Positions 26,650-36,403 of a DNA stretch of 64,000 nt are shown here, one piece after another. The stretch's first letter is position 1, and every line of letters starts with the position of its first letter. Origin of the DNA: Kriegella aquimaris (GTDB lineage: Bacteria; Bacteroidota; Bacteroidia; Flavobacteriales; Flavobacteriaceae); assembly GCF_900103215.1 (NCBI RefSeq), contig NZ_FNGV01000017.1, forward strand, positions 1-64,000, given 5' to 3'. The notes beneath the pieces are model-generated. The model worked only from the letters and a program-made list of their open reading frames with translations, was not told where the DNA came from and made no database searches. The position numbers and the translations under genes were made by a program.

Positions 26650-27839
26650 CAACCTATATAACTCTTTAAGGCTTCCTTTAGTATCGCAACGGCCCGTTTC
26701 AAGCTTTCCTTTTCTAAAACATAAGCCAAACGCACTTGGTTTTTTCCTAGTCCTGGGGTGGAGTAGAACCCCGCTGCCGGGGCCAGCATAACTGTTTCCC
26801 CGTTCAATCGGTAATCTTCCAATAACCATTGGGAAAAATCATCGGTGTCATTCACGGGTAGCTCGGCGATACAGTAAAAAGCACCTTGTGGTTTGGCGAC
26901 TTTTACCCCTTCGATTTTGCTTAGTTCCGCTACTAAAAAATCTCTTCGGGAGACATATTCTTCTTTTACCTCGTCAAAATAAGACTGGGGAGTTTCTAAA
27001 GCGGCCTCACTTGCAATTTGGGCATAGGTAGGTGGAGATAATCGCGCCTGAGCAAATTTCATGGATGTGGCAATCACTTCCTTGTTTTTTGTAACCAAAC
27101 AACCAATGCGAGCCCCGCACATGCTATATCTTTTCGAAACCGAATCGACCATTATGGCGTGATTCTCCAATCCAGGTTCTTGTAGTATAGAGTAGTGTTC
27201 TTTTCCCTCATAGGTAAATTCACGGTATACTTCATCTGCAATTAAGAACAAATCGTGTTTTTTTGCGATGACCGCCAATTTCTTGATTTCTTCTTGCGAG
27301 TAAAGATACCCTGTTGGGTTTCCCGGATTACAAATGAGTATGGCCCGAGTTGATGGCGTTATAAGTTTTTCGAACTCTTCTATCGGAGGTAATGCAAAAT
27401 TATCTTCAATTCGTGATTCTACAGGAACCACGCGAACACCTGCAGCTATGGCAAACCCATTATAATTTGCATAAAAAGGTTCTGGTATAATTATTTCATC
27501 GCCCATGTCGGCAATAGTGCCCATGGCGAATGCCAATGCTTCTGAACCACCCGTGGTTATTATAATGTCTTGGGCATCGACTAAAATGTCATTTTTAGCG
27601 TAATATTTGGCGAGCTTTTCCCTATACGCGTCAGAACCTTCCGTTCTACTGTATTCTAAAATCTCTAATGTATTGTTTTTGACGGCATCCAAGGCGACCT
27701 TGGGCGTCTTTATGTCGGGTTGTCCAATATTGAGATGTATGACTTTGGCTCCATTTTTCTTTGCATGTTCGGCAAAAGGAACCAGTTTTCTGATAGGGGA
27801 TGAGGGCATCGACTGCCCTTTATTTGAAATAGTTGGCAT
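26649..27839 (-). CDS. Class I PLP-dependent aminotransferase (aspartate aminotransferase-like)
   Basis: 396 residues, fold type I. The PLP lysine is Lys236 in SVSKRYSMCGARIG. ICNPGNPTGYLY and ADEVYREFTY contain the Asn and Asp/Tyr residues that bind the cofactor. The protein resembles AspC/PatA-type enzymes, and the exact amino donor cannot be set from sequence. It is transcribed just before murB with a one-base overlap, and diverges from the retropepsin/PDZ gene. Joint transcription with murB is likely, although the pathways differ. Confidence 0.92.
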   Translation of the reverse strand: MPTISNKGQSMPSSPIRKLVPFAEHAKKNGAKVIHLNIGQPDIKTPKVALDAVKNNTLEILEYSRTEGSDAYREKLAKYYAKNDILVDAQDIIITTGGSEALAFAMGTIADMGDEIIIPEPFYANYNGFAIAAGVRVVPVESRIEDNFALPPIEEFEKLITPSTRAILICNPGNPTGYLYSQEEIKKLAVIAKKHDLFLIADEVYREFTYEGKEHYSILQEPGLENHAIMVDSVSKRYSMCGARIGCLVTKNKEVIATSMKFAQARLSPPTYAQIASEAALETPQSYFDEVKEEYVSRRDFLVAELSKIEGVKVAKPQGAFYCIAELPVNDTDDFSQWLLEDYRLNGETVMLAPAAGFYSTPGLGKNQVRLAYVLEKESLKRAVAILKEALKSYIG

Positions 27840-28019
27840 ACACAGCTTATTTTCAACAAAAATGGGAAATCAAAACGGACAAAGCAATATTGCATGGGTT
27901 TATTTGAGATTGGCGGGCGATAGCCTAATATAATTCAACTTAAAAGTTTCCAGTTTTTAGATCTTATGTTAAATAACAAGTGCTTTGCCTGAATATTCTG
28001 TAAATTTAATAGACTTAAG

Positions 28020-29366
28020 TTGTTAATAACGAAAGTGTTGAAGAATTTTTTGACATATTACCTTTTTTTGGTATTGTGTATTCCCTTTGTTGGTTCGGCA
28101 CAAGGGTATAGTATGCCCATGGGTCAACGATATGAGAAGGTCAGGTTTCAACTGGTCAATAATCTCATAATCATACCAGTTTCAGTGAACGGTACCGAAC
28201 TTTCGTTTATTTTAGATTCTGGGGTGAGCAGCCCCATTCTTTTTAATCTTTCCGATCAAGATTCCGTTCAAATTAATAACGTCTCCGAAATACGCATCAA
28301 AGGGCTCGGTCAAGGGGAACCGATTGACGCATTAAGTTCAAACGGTAATGTGTTCGAACTTAAAAGTGTGGTGAACCGAAGTCAACCTTTGTATGTGGTT
28401 ATGGATCGTGGTCTAAATTTTTCCCCATCCTTAGGTATTCCCATACACGGAATTATAGGGTATGACTTGTTCAAGGATTTTATTGTAGATATTAATTATG
28501 TAAAAAAGATTATCAAGTTTCATGATCCGCGGTTTTATCGTCATAGAAAAGGTAGGCAAGAGGAATCTCTTGCTTTGACGGTATTCAAGAAAAAAGCGTA
28601 TATAAATGGTACCGTATATTTGAACGAGAGGGGTCAAGTTCCCGTAAAACTGTTATTGGATACCGGAAGTAGCGACGCCATTTGGCTTTTTGAGGATGAG
28701 GACTTGGGAATACCGGATAAAAATTACGATGATTTTTTAGGAATAGGATTGAGCGGTCAAGTGTTCGGTAAGCGAACAATGGTGAATAGACTTAGTATAG
28801 GTGGCTTTATCCTAAAGGATGCAAAAGCGGCGTTCCCGAGTAAGGAATCCTTCAACAATATCAAAAATCTTGGTGATAGAAACGGTAGCATTGGGGGGGA
28901 GATGCTGAAGAGGTTCAACATCGTTTTCGATTACCCGAACAATAAAATAGTACTGCGGAAGAATAAGAATTTCAACACTCCTTTTCAATATAATATGAGT
29001 GGCATAGATTTGCAGCACAACGGGGTGAGGTATATTTCCGAAAGTATTGCCGATTCACGTGGAGTGGTCCAAAAAGAAGGAAAATCATTTGGTGATGTTC
29101 AGATATTATTCGAAAATAGAACGCGTATCAGTTTGGTTCCTGAAATAATCGTTTCGGGTATTAGGGCCGGTAGCCCTGCAGACGAGGCGGGGTTAAAAGC
29201 AGGTGATATTATTCTATCAGTGAATGGTAAAAGTATACATCGCTATAAGCTTCAGGAAGTTATGCAAATGTTGAATGAAAAGGACGGAAAAAAAATTAAG
29301 GTGCGTATCGCCAGACGTCAAAACAACCTACTTTTTTCTTTTGTGCTGAAGCATATGTTCAAGTGA
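28020..29366 (+). CDS. Secreted aspartyl protease-like protein with PDZ domain
   Basis: 448 residues. A signal peptide ends at VGSAQ. It has two retropepsin-type active-site motifs, ILDSGVSSP (Asp66) and LLDTGSSDAIW (Asp214), each beginning a half of a two-lobed aspartic protease fold. A C-terminal PDZ domain spans about 370-445 (SPADEAGLKAGDIILSVNGKSI). The one chain could therefore form both lobes. Predicted to act in the periplasm on protein substrates selected by the PDZ domain. There is no ATG: TTG at 28020 is the best start, with GTG at 28035 and further TTGs the alternatives. A bidirectional terminator follows. Confidence 0.88.
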   Translation: MLITKVLKNFLTYYLFLVLCIPFVGSAQGYSMPMGQRYEKVRFQLVNNLIIIPVSVNGTELSFILDSGVSSPILFNLSDQDSVQINNVSEIRIKGLGQGEPIDALSSNGNVFELKSVVNRSQPLYVVMDRGLNFSPSLGIPIHGIIGYDLFKDFIVDINYVKKIIKFHDPRFYRHRKGRQEESLALTVFKKKAYINGTVYLNERGQVPVKLLLDTGSSDAIWLFEDEDLGIPDKNYDDFLGIGLSGQVFGKRTMVNRLSIGGFILKDAKAAFPSKESFNNIKNLGDRNGSIGGEMLKRFNIVFDYPNNKIVLRKNKNFNTPFQYNMSGIDLQHNGVRYISESIADSRGVVQKEGKSFGDVQILFENRTRISLVPEIIVSGIRAGSPADEAGLKAGDIILSVNGKSIHRYKLQEVMQMLNEKDGKKIKVRIARRQNNLLFSFVLKHMFK

Positions 29367-29400
29367 CTGGAATGGCAACTAACTGGTACTTATTTAAACT

Positions 29401-29431
29401 AAAAAAGCCCCGATTCATCGGGGCTTTTTTT
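29401..29431. terminator. Bidirectional intrinsic terminator
   Basis: AAAAAAGCCCCGA-TTCA-TCGGGGCTTTTTTT forms a 13-bp A/T-flanked stem with a four-base loop. It lies between the convergent aspartyl protease and DUF1573 genes and has U-tracts on both strands. Confidence 0.9.
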
Positions 29432-29445
29432 AAAATGATGTCATT

Positions 29446-29835
29446 CTATTTTGTTCCTCCAGAGGCTTTTACTTCTCCTTTGATTTTTAAAACCTTTGTA
29501 GGTGTATCGGCATTCGAAATAACCGTAATGGCCTTTCTGATCGGGCCAACTCTGTTCGTATCGTATTTAACCTGAATCTCTCCCGTTTTACCTGGTAAAA
29601 TAGGGTCTTCGGGTTTCTTAGGAATAGTACAACCACAGCTAGAACTTACTTTGCTCACAATTAAAGGTGCATTTCCTGTATTTTTAAATTCAAACACACG
29701 AATACCGTCACTTCCCTTGGTGATTTCACCGTAGTCTACGGTCTCTGATTTGAATTCAATTTTTGCTGCCGTATCCTGTGCGGTAAGGCTTATACCTAAC
29801 ATTCCAATAAATAATACAAGTACTATTTTTTTCAT
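29446..29835 (-). CDS. DUF1573 family secreted protein
   Basis: 129 residues. Signal peptide to LTAQ, then a single Ig-like DUF1573 domain: VDYGEITKGSDGIRVFEFKN, TGNAPLIVSKVSSSCGCT, PGKTGEIQVKYDT. The SSSCGCT motif with its paired cysteines is diagnostic. Common in Bacteroidota, of unknown function, presumed periplasmic or outer-membrane. It carries one of the clearest promoters in the window (29858-29889). Confidence 0.9.
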   Translation of the reverse strand: MKKIVLVLFIGMLGISLTAQDTAAKIEFKSETVDYGEITKGSDGIRVFEFKNTGNAPLIVSKVSSSCGCTIPKKPEDPILPGKTGEIQVKYDTNRVGPIRKAITVISNADTPTKVLKIKGEVKASGGTK

Positions 29836-29857
29836 AGTTTTTAATTTAGGGTAATTT

Positions 29858-29889
29858 CAAAAGTAAATCTTTTCAGATGAACCCCCAAA
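29858..29889 (-). promoter_or_regulatory. Bacteroidota-type promoter of the DUF1573 gene
   Basis: Read on the minus strand, TTTG (29889-29886), 20 bases, then TACTTTTG (29865-29858). This matches the TTTG-N19-21-TAnnTTTG consensus of the primary sigma factor in this phylum. The predicted transcript starts a few bases downstream and the ATG is at 29835. Confidence 0.65.
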
Positions 29890-30033
29890 ATTCTTTTGTT
29901 ATCTATTAACGTTACTTATTTTTGTTTCGTATTTAAATTAGGGTCAATACCTCATAATTTAATAACTTTTAACATATCTTTTCGGCCAATTTAATAACCG
30001 AAGTTAAGATTTACCAAAAACCGTACCGAAATA

Positions 30034-32664
30034 ATGGAAGTACCTTCAAAATATGATCCTCAAAACGTAGAAAACCGTTGGTATGACTACTGGATGCAGC
30101 ATAATTATTTTCATTCTGTTCCCGATGATCGAGAGCCTTATACTATCGTAATTCCACCACCAAACGTGACAGGAGTTTTACATATGGGGCATATGTTGAA
30201 TAATACCTTGCAGGACGTACTGACGCGCAGGGCACGGCTCATGGGAAAGAATGCTTGTTGGGTCCCCGGTACGGATCATGCTTCCATTGCCACCGAAGCC
30301 AAGGTAGTGGCCAGACTCAAAGAAAAGAATATTCAAAAGACCGATATTTCCAGAGATGAATTTTTAAAACATGCGTGGGACTGGACCGACGAATATGGCG
30401 GTGTAATTCTGGAGCAACTGAAAAAGTTGGGCTGTTCATGCGACTGGAAACGTACCGCTTTCACCATGGATGACACCATGTCAGCATCTGTTATCAAAGT
30501 GTTTATTGATTTGTTCAATAAAGGTTTGATATACAGAGGGTATAGAATGGTCAATTGGGATCCCCAAGCACAGACTACCCTGTCTGACGAAGAGGTAATC
30601 TATGAAGAAAAGCAGGGCCTACTTTATTACTTGAGTTATAAAATTGAGGGGTCTGATGAAACAGTTACTATCGCGACTACAAGGCCTGAAACTATTTTGG
30701 GTGATACTGCAGTCTGTATTAATCCGAACGATGAGCGCTATACGCATTTGAAAGGAAAAAAGGTCGTTGTGCCTATTTGCAATCGAATAATACCCATTAT
30801 CGAAGATGATTATGTCGATATTGAGTTTGGTACCGGATGTTTAAAGGTTACGCCTGCTCACGATGTCAATGATAAAGCTTTGGGAGAAAAGCATAATTTA
30901 GAGACTATTGATATTTTTAATGCTGACGCATCTTTAAATAGTTTCGGTCTGCATTACGAAGGAAAAGACAGATTTGTTGTTCGGAAAGAAATTTCCAAAG
31001 AATTGGAGGAAAAAGGCTTTTTAGTAAAGAAAGAGTCATACACCAATAAAGTGGGCACTTCAGAGCGCACAAAGGCGGTAATCGAGCCCCGTCTTTCAGA
31101 TCAGTGGTTTTTGAAAATGGAAGATTTGGTAAAGCCGGCCTTAAGGTCCGTTTTAGAAACAGAGGAAATAAAATTCTTCCCTAAAAAATTCGAAAACACC
31201 TATAGACACTGGATGGAGAACATTCGGGATTGGAATATTTCACGCCAATTATGGTGGGGACAACAGATTCCTGCGTACTACTTTGGTGATGGGCAAGATG
31301 ACTACGTAGTTGCCGAAAGTATAGAGGATGCTTTGCGTTTAGCCAAAGAGAAGTCTAAAAACGATACACTGACGATTGCCGATTTAAGACAAGACGAAGA
31401 TGTTGTAGATACTTGGTTTTCTTCATGGTTATGGCCTATGAGCGTTTTCAATGGTATACTGGAGCCAGATAATGAAGAGATCAATTATTATTACCCTACG
31501 AGTGATTTGGTCACAGCACCTGACATTATTTTCTTTTGGGTGGCCCGTATGATTATTGCAGGGTACGAATATCGAGATGAACGGCCTTTTAAAAATGTTT
31601 ATTTCACAGGAATCGTACGTGATAAGCAGCGCAGAAAAATGTCGAAATCGTTGGGTAATTCGCCCGATGCCTTGAAGCTAATTGAGAATTATGGTGCCGA
31701 CGGTGTTCGTGTCGGACTTTTATTAAGTTCGGCTGCAGGTAATGACCTCATGTTCGATGAAGACCTGTGCCAACAAGGTAAGAACTTTGCCAATAAAATA
31801 TGGAACGGTTTCCGATTGTTGAAAGGATGGGAAGTGCAAGACCTTCCACAACCAGAGGCTTCCAAACTAGGAATTGAATGGTATACTGCGAAATTCAATC
31901 AGACACTGGTTGAAATCGAGGATCATTTTAGTAAATACAGAATTTCTGATGCCTTGATGTCTATCTACAAGCTTGTGTGGGATGATTATAGTTCATGGCT
32001 TTTAGAAATTATCAAACCCGCTTACCAGCAACCCATTGATAAAACAACCTTCGACGCGGTTATTCAGATTTTTGAGGAGAACCTAAAATTGTTGCATCCT
32101 TTTATGCCATTTTTAACAGAAGAGGTTTGGCAGCATATTGCCGAACGAACGCCCGAAGAAGCTTTAATCGTGGCGCAATGGCCAGCAGTTGAAAAAGTTG
32201 ATCTTGATTTAATCGCTCAATTTGATTTTGCCGCGGATGTAATCGCTGGCATACGGACGATTCGAAAAGAGAAAAACATTCCGATGAAAGAGTCGTTGGA
32301 ACTGGCTGTGCTGAACGGAGAAAAAGCAACTCAAGATTGGGATGTTATCATTAAGAAACTTACCAATGTGTCCGATATTTCATATGTCGATGCTGCTGTT
32401 GACGGGGCCTTGACTTTTAGGGTAAAAAGTAACGAATACTTCGTTCCTATCAGCGGAGCCGTAGATGTGGAAGCCGAAATCAAGAAAATCGAGGAGGAGC
32501 TTAAGTACACCAAAGGTTTTTTAATTTCCGTACAAAAGAAACTGAGTAACGAACGTTTTGTCAATAATGCTCCCGAAAATGTGATTGCCGTTGAGCGTAA
32601 AAAGCAAGCGGATGCTGAAGCTAAAATAGAAACATTGGAGAAGAGTTTGGCAAGCTTGTCTTAG
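30034..32664 (+). CDS. valS: Valyl-tRNA synthetase
   Basis: 876 residues, class Ia. HMGH is at 50-53 ([15 protein letters not shown]), KMSKS at 535-539 ([17 protein letters not shown]). The CP1 editing domain carries [19 protein letters not shown] tRNA-binding C-terminal coiled coil ([20 protein letters not shown]) completes the ValS layout. It charges tRNA-Val and edits mischarged threonine. Full length for the family. It lies alone, with the convergent regulator gene 65 bases downstream. Confidence 0.97.
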   Translation: MEVPSKYDPQNVENRWYDYWMQHNYFHSVPDDREPYTIVIPPPNVTGVLHMGHMLNNTLQDVLTRRARLMGKNACWVPGTDHASIATEAKVVARLKEKNIQKTDISRDEFLKHAWDWTDEYGGVILEQLKKLGCSCDWKRTAFTMDDTMSASVIKVFIDLFNKGLIYRGYRMVNWDPQAQTTLSDEEVIYEEKQGLLYYLSYKIEGSDETVTIATTRPETILGDTAVCINPNDERYTHLKGKKVVVPICNRIIPIIEDDYVDIEFGTGCLKVTPAHDVNDKALGEKHNLETIDIFNADASLNSFGLHYEGKDRFVVRKEISKELEEKGFLVKKESYTNKVGTSERTKAVIEPRLSDQWFLKMEDLVKPALRSVLETEEIKFFPKKFENTYRHWMENIRDWNISRQLWWGQQIPAYYFGDGQDDYVVAESIEDALRLAKEKSKNDTLTIADLRQDEDVVDTWFSSWLWPMSVFNGILEPDNEEINYYYPTSDLVTAPDIIFFWVARMIIAGYEYRDERPFKNVYFTGIVRDKQRRKMSKSLGNSPDALKLIENYGADGVRVGLLLSSAAGNDLMFDEDLCQQGKNFANKIWNGFRLLKGWEVQDLPQPEASKLGIEWYTAKFNQTLVEIEDHFSKYRISDALMSIYKLVWDDYSSWLLEIIKPAYQQPIDKTTFDAVIQIFEENLKLLHPFMPFLTEEVWQHIAERTPEEALIVAQWPAVEKVDLDLIAQFDFAADVIAGIRTIRKEKNIPMKESLELAVLNGEKATQDWDVIIKKLTNVSDISYVDAAVDGALTFRVKSNEYFVPISGAVDVEAEIKKIEEELKYTKGFLISVQKKLSNERFVNNAPENVIAVERKKQADAEAKIETLEKSLASLS

Positions 32665-32729
32665 GGTTCGTCAAAAGGTTTGAGAGGCGTTCAATTGGAT
32701 AATCATGTTATCCCAACATGGCATGACAT

Positions 32730-32939
32730 TTATGTATCGGATTGATATTCAAGAATATCGGCGGGCTGGCATTCGAGAGCTTGGCAAATTGCCTCTAAGG
32801 TACTAAAACGAATGGCCTTGGCCTTTCCACTTTTTAGAATGGAAAGGTTCGACAAGGTTATGCCCACTTTTTCCGAAAGTTCGGTCAGCGACATTTTCCG
32901 TTTTGCGAGCATGACATCGAGGTTTACAATAATTGGCAT
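32730..32939 (-). CDS. Small HTH regulator, XRE/YozG type
   Basis: 69 residues, almost only a helix-turn-helix: MLAKRKMSLTELSEKVGITL, SNLSILKSGKAKAIRFSTLE, then ICQALECQPADILEY. This is the YozG-like short regulator that accompanies DUF2975 membrane proteins. The gene lies 10 bases after the DUF2975 gene on the same strand. It probably binds the perfect inverted repeat upstream of that gene, closing a feedback loop. Confidence 0.9.
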   Translation of the reverse strand: MPIIVNLDVMLAKRKMSLTELSEKVGITLSNLSILKSGKAKAIRFSTLEAICQALECQPADILEYQSDT

Positions 32940-32949
32940 CTGTGTTCTT

Positions 32950-33591
32950 CTATATGGTTAGGTCGGCTTCTTTTTTTAATTCTGCACCTATACGGAACGC
33001 TTCCGCTATGACTAAAAGGAATAAGGCGTAGAATATTGTTTCAAAATAGAAAAAGGAAAAAAAGTTGACACTTGTAAATTCCAACCCTGAAACCTGCAAT
33101 TTATCACTAAAAAAGTAAGCGGAAATCAGGAGCCCTGTTCTTTCCAATAAAAAAATGGCAATCCCTAATAGAGCGATCCACCGCAAACGAATAGCATTTT
33201 CAACAATTAAGAAAGCACCAGTTTTGGCCGATTCCAAAATAAGAAGAACCTGTCGCATTGATAAAAGTATACAGAGGTTTGCGAACAGGGTAATTATACT
33301 ATATAACGCTAGAAAGCCTTTTGGAAGGTTTTCAGCCCTTATCATTCCCATAGACTGCATATAGAATTTAGATAATTCGCTAGTGTCGGGATTATTCCAC
33401 AATCCCTGTTCGGTAAGCGAAAACATCACCGGAAAATCCATGTGGATGGTAGGGCTATCGGTGAAAAAGATAAAAATGTTATATATGACCCAAATGAATA
33501 ATGAAAAAGCTAGGAGAAAAAAACCTATTCTAAAAAGATTGGCTAGAAAATTAATGAAGGTGATGCTCTTTGGTTTGCTAGTTGCATTCAT
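32950..33591 (-). CDS. DUF2975 membrane protein
   Basis: 213 residues from ATG 33591 (a TTG at 33618 is less likely). Four hydrophobic segments (about 15-40, 100-125, 140-165, 180-205), with VIYNIFIFFTDSP and LRWIALLGIAIFLLERTG. It matches the DUF2975 family, which almost always sits next to a YozG-like regulator. No biochemical function is established. I infer a membrane component under direct control of the next gene. Confidence 0.85.
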   Translation of the reverse strand: MNATSKPKSITFINFLANLFRIGFFLLAFSLFIWVIYNIFIFFTDSPTIHMDFPVMFSLTEQGLWNNPDTSELSKFYMQSMGMIRAENLPKGFLALYSIITLFANLCILLSMRQVLLILESAKTGAFLIVENAIRLRWIALLGIAIFLLERTGLLISAYFFSDKLQVSGLEFTSVNFFSFFYFETIFYALFLLVIAEAFRIGAELKKEADLTI

Positions 33592-33621
33592 GCTTAGGTT
33601 ATTTATTATATATCGCAAAAT

Positions 33622-33656
33622 AATAATTATTTATTGATAAACAATAAATAATTATT
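33622..33656. promoter_or_regulatory. Perfect 15-bp inverted repeat, likely operator of the DUF2975/HTH pair
   Basis: AATAATTATTTATTG at 33622-33636 pairs exactly with CAATAAATAATTATT at 33642-33656, spaced by ATAAA. It lies 31-65 bases upstream of the DUF2975 ATG, where a dimeric HTH regulator would be expected to bind. In RNA it would also form a hairpin. The bases are AT-only apart from one G/C pair. Confidence 0.6.
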
Positions 33657-33827
33657 GTAAAAAGGAAATTTTGTTTTCTATTTAAACTTTTTCTGACTTA
33701 CTGGAAAATAAAAATAATTATCATATATCCTTTCAGATTTTACACAAGCAGGCTGAGCTAGATTCCTTTTTTATGCAATCGCGGTCATTTTTAAATGTAT
33801 AGCGTTAATCGCTGTGTATTTTTATAA

Positions 33828-34025
<198 letters not shown>

Positions 34026-34624
34026 ATCTAGTTTTTAAGGATATGTCTTTCACCTGGTTTTATATTTACAGCATATTTAAGTGGAATGAATTTGTTTATT
34101 CAAGGTCTTTCTGTTGGCGTAGCCGCGCTCAGACTAACTACTGAAACAAAATCACGTTCTGCCAAATAATGCGACGATAGCCGTATCTTAAGCCTTATTT
34201 TGATGGAGTCAATTTCAGAATTCTACATATTTCAAGATGAGGCACTTTTTCTATTTGGCAACTTTATAAATTTTCCAAAATATATTTCCCAGGTCAAACG
34301 GAAGGTATTTGGTTGCGAAACTTCTTGTTGAATCAAAAAAATACGTTTCTAATCAATGGAGATCTTTACTGGCAGTATGTTTTAAAAGATACTAATACGG
34401 GCCTTATGGAGTTTATTTCAGGGGCGATTAGCGATGAACATGCGCAAGGTTGGAATCTCGATAACATACTGTCCCAAACATCAATTTTTAAGGGTGAAGG
34501 GTGGCTTAATCTCTGTTTCCGTACAACGATAAAATTAGATACCAATAATTACTTTCACGCACTACGACTTCGATGGTAACAAAGTACACGAAAAGGCAAT
34601 CGAGTCAAAACTTTAAAACTAAAT
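34026..34624. pseudogene. Gap with possible decayed coding remnant
   Basis: Almost 600 bases between the lmo0937-type gene and the mannosyltransferase gene. A short open frame at 34204-34335 (MESISEFYIFQDEALF...) is followed in another frame by 34313-34579 (FLINGDLYWQYVLKDTNTGL ... HALRLRW). Their protein-like composition suggests the wreck of one gene split by a frameshift. I recognise no family and the call is weak. Nothing else is seen in the stretch. Confidence 0.25.
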
Positions 34625-36085
34625 TTACTTTTTGTCGCGCGAAACGAGGTAGATACATTTCGTTCTGATTTTTTTGGTATTCACAAAATCGAGTTCGCCA
34701 ATAAAATCTGGATACACAGCGTAAACTTTCTCAAAGGAATAACCGGGTACAGAACCTTCAAAGGCATAGCCTGAATGTACATAATAACATGATGAGATGT
34801 TCTTCGTATTTAAAAATCCTTCTAGGTCATCAGAAGATTCTACAGTATACGAGCGCATATCCTTAGGCGTGTAGAAGGTGGTTTTTAAGTCTCCCATAAG
34901 GTTATAGAAATCTTTCTTGGTCGTGAGTACCATGTTGTTTCCAGCCTCCCTATTTTCATATAAATACTTGTAGAACAAGACAGTTCCCTTTGCGGGTCGA
35001 AATATCATAAGTACGAGAAAAATCATATTGAGAACCACGGCTATTTTAATCAAGGTACGCTGGTAATTTTTTATGTTCCTTCCTTTAAGAAATAAAGAGC
35101 TACCATAAACCGTGATAAAAATAAAAAGGTAACTCATCGGGTATAAGAACCTGAATTCTTTGTGGCCGATCAAAAAATGGATAAGCACGAAAGGTACAAT
35201 GCTCCAAATAATGACATTGTGTTTCAATTTCTTAATTCCAAGAAAAAAGAAAAGGGGCAGTATAAGGCTTAAGGGAGGAGCAACGACCAGTAGAAAGAGT
35301 AATAGATAATACCAGAACGATTTAACGCCGAATTCTGCCGCTTTCCCTTCGATTAAATTGACATTCAGGTAGTTTAGGGGGGCTATGACAAATTCACCAT
35401 AAAATAAGTAGTCAAGATAGGTACCAAAAATAAGAACGAGTACCATGGCACCTGCTATTGCCATAATCTCTTGAATTCTCTTTTTCTCTACAAACAACAG
35501 CCAGGCAAACACACCAGCAATGGCAACTCCCAATTGATACCGGAATAATATTGAAAACCCGAAACATGCCCCTATCAGAGCAAGATACCAGAATCGATGT
35601 TTATTTTTTATTAAGAAATACAGGCCTAATAAAAAGCAGATAGTTGAATAATTTTCTGAGGAAAATCGGACACTTATGTATGGTACATACCATAAAAAGA
35701 AAGCGCAACCACTAAAAATTAGCGCCCATCTCGAGTCTGGAAAATAGGTGTCATTAAGTAGTTTATTGAAATTTTTAATAATCAGCCACATCAATATGCC
35801 ACTTAGCAACCTTAAAAAAGTGGTCAGACGAAAAGGGTCTGTGATACCGATTGCATTGAGACCCTTTACTAGCATCACCGTTATCCAAGGCTGCAACGAT
35901 GGTCTTATTTTTTCATTAAACTCCCAAGGCAATTCATCTGCACTGATGTGTCCTAGTTTATATTGGGCAAATTCAAGTACTTGATAATGTTCATCCGATT
36001 GGTGATGACCCACGCTAAAAAGTGCGGTGAGAACAAAGAGAGATAACGCTAGATAGTTAATTTTTGCTTGAAGCGATAATCTCAT
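34625..36085 (-). CDS. GT22-type membrane mannosyltransferase (ALG9/PIG-B-like)
   Basis: 486 residues with about 10 membrane helices. After the first helix comes HHQSDEHYQVLEF, with Asp31-Glu32-His33 in the place of the GT-C acidic motif. A later loop has GHKEFRFLYP, the HKEERF-like motif of the ALG9/PIG-B mannosyltransferase family (GT22). These enzymes transfer sugars from lipid-linked donors on the outer side of a membrane. The family is mainly eukaryotic, though bacterial members exist. The gene stands alone, with no glycan cluster around it, so the acceptor is unknown. Confidence 0.8.
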   Translation of the reverse strand: MRLSLQAKINYLALSLFVLTALFSVGHHQSDEHYQVLEFAQYKLGHISADELPWEFNEKIRPSLQPWITVMLVKGLNAIGITDPFRLTTFLRLLSGILMWLIIKNFNKLLNDTYFPDSRWALIFSGCAFFLWYVPYISVRFSSENYSTICFLLGLYFLIKNKHRFWYLALIGACFGFSILFRYQLGVAIAGVFAWLLFVEKKRIQEIMAIAGAMVLVLIFGTYLDYLFYGEFVIAPLNYLNVNLIEGKAAEFGVKSFWYYLLLFLLVVAPPLSLILPLFFFLGIKKLKHNVIIWSIVPFVLIHFLIGHKEFRFLYPMSYLFIFITVYGSSLFLKGRNIKNYQRTLIKIAVVLNMIFLVLMIFRPAKGTVLFYKYLYENREAGNNMVLTTKKDFYNLMGDLKTTFYTPKDMRSYTVESSDDLEGFLNTKNISSCYYVHSGYAFEGSVPGYSFEKVYAVYPDFIGELDFVNTKKIRTKCIYLVSRDKK

Positions 36086-36403
36086 TTGATTGGCTATGGT
36101 AGATGTTAAAAAAGATGGTTTGTGATTATAGACCGCAAAGTAAATAATTTAAAGGGTCAAATTAATATTTTTTTTGAACCATTTAAAATTAGGGCTAGTA
36201 TGACAATTATAAATTTACATTAGGCAATGCTCAGTAAGGAAACAGTAGGGTTATGGCTTATTTTTCTTTAAATTTTTGGGAACTTAACTTATTTCGGGCG
36301 ATACAAAGGCATTTTTTATTTCGGAAATCTTAAAAAGTTTCAGAGGTAATGTTATTTAAAAATTATTCGTAAAATAGTTATCTTTAGTAAAAACCTAAAA
36401 GTG
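36086..36403. other. Long AT-rich promoter region
   Basis: About 315 bases between two divergent genes, with no open frame of note. TATCTTTA near 36379 is one base off the -7 consensus and may serve the gene at 36404. No other signal is seen. Confidence 0.35.

Noticed and set aside
32665-32729. Short CATGTT/AACATG stem between valS and the HTH gene
   Set aside because: Six base pairs with no U-tract; too weak to call a terminator.
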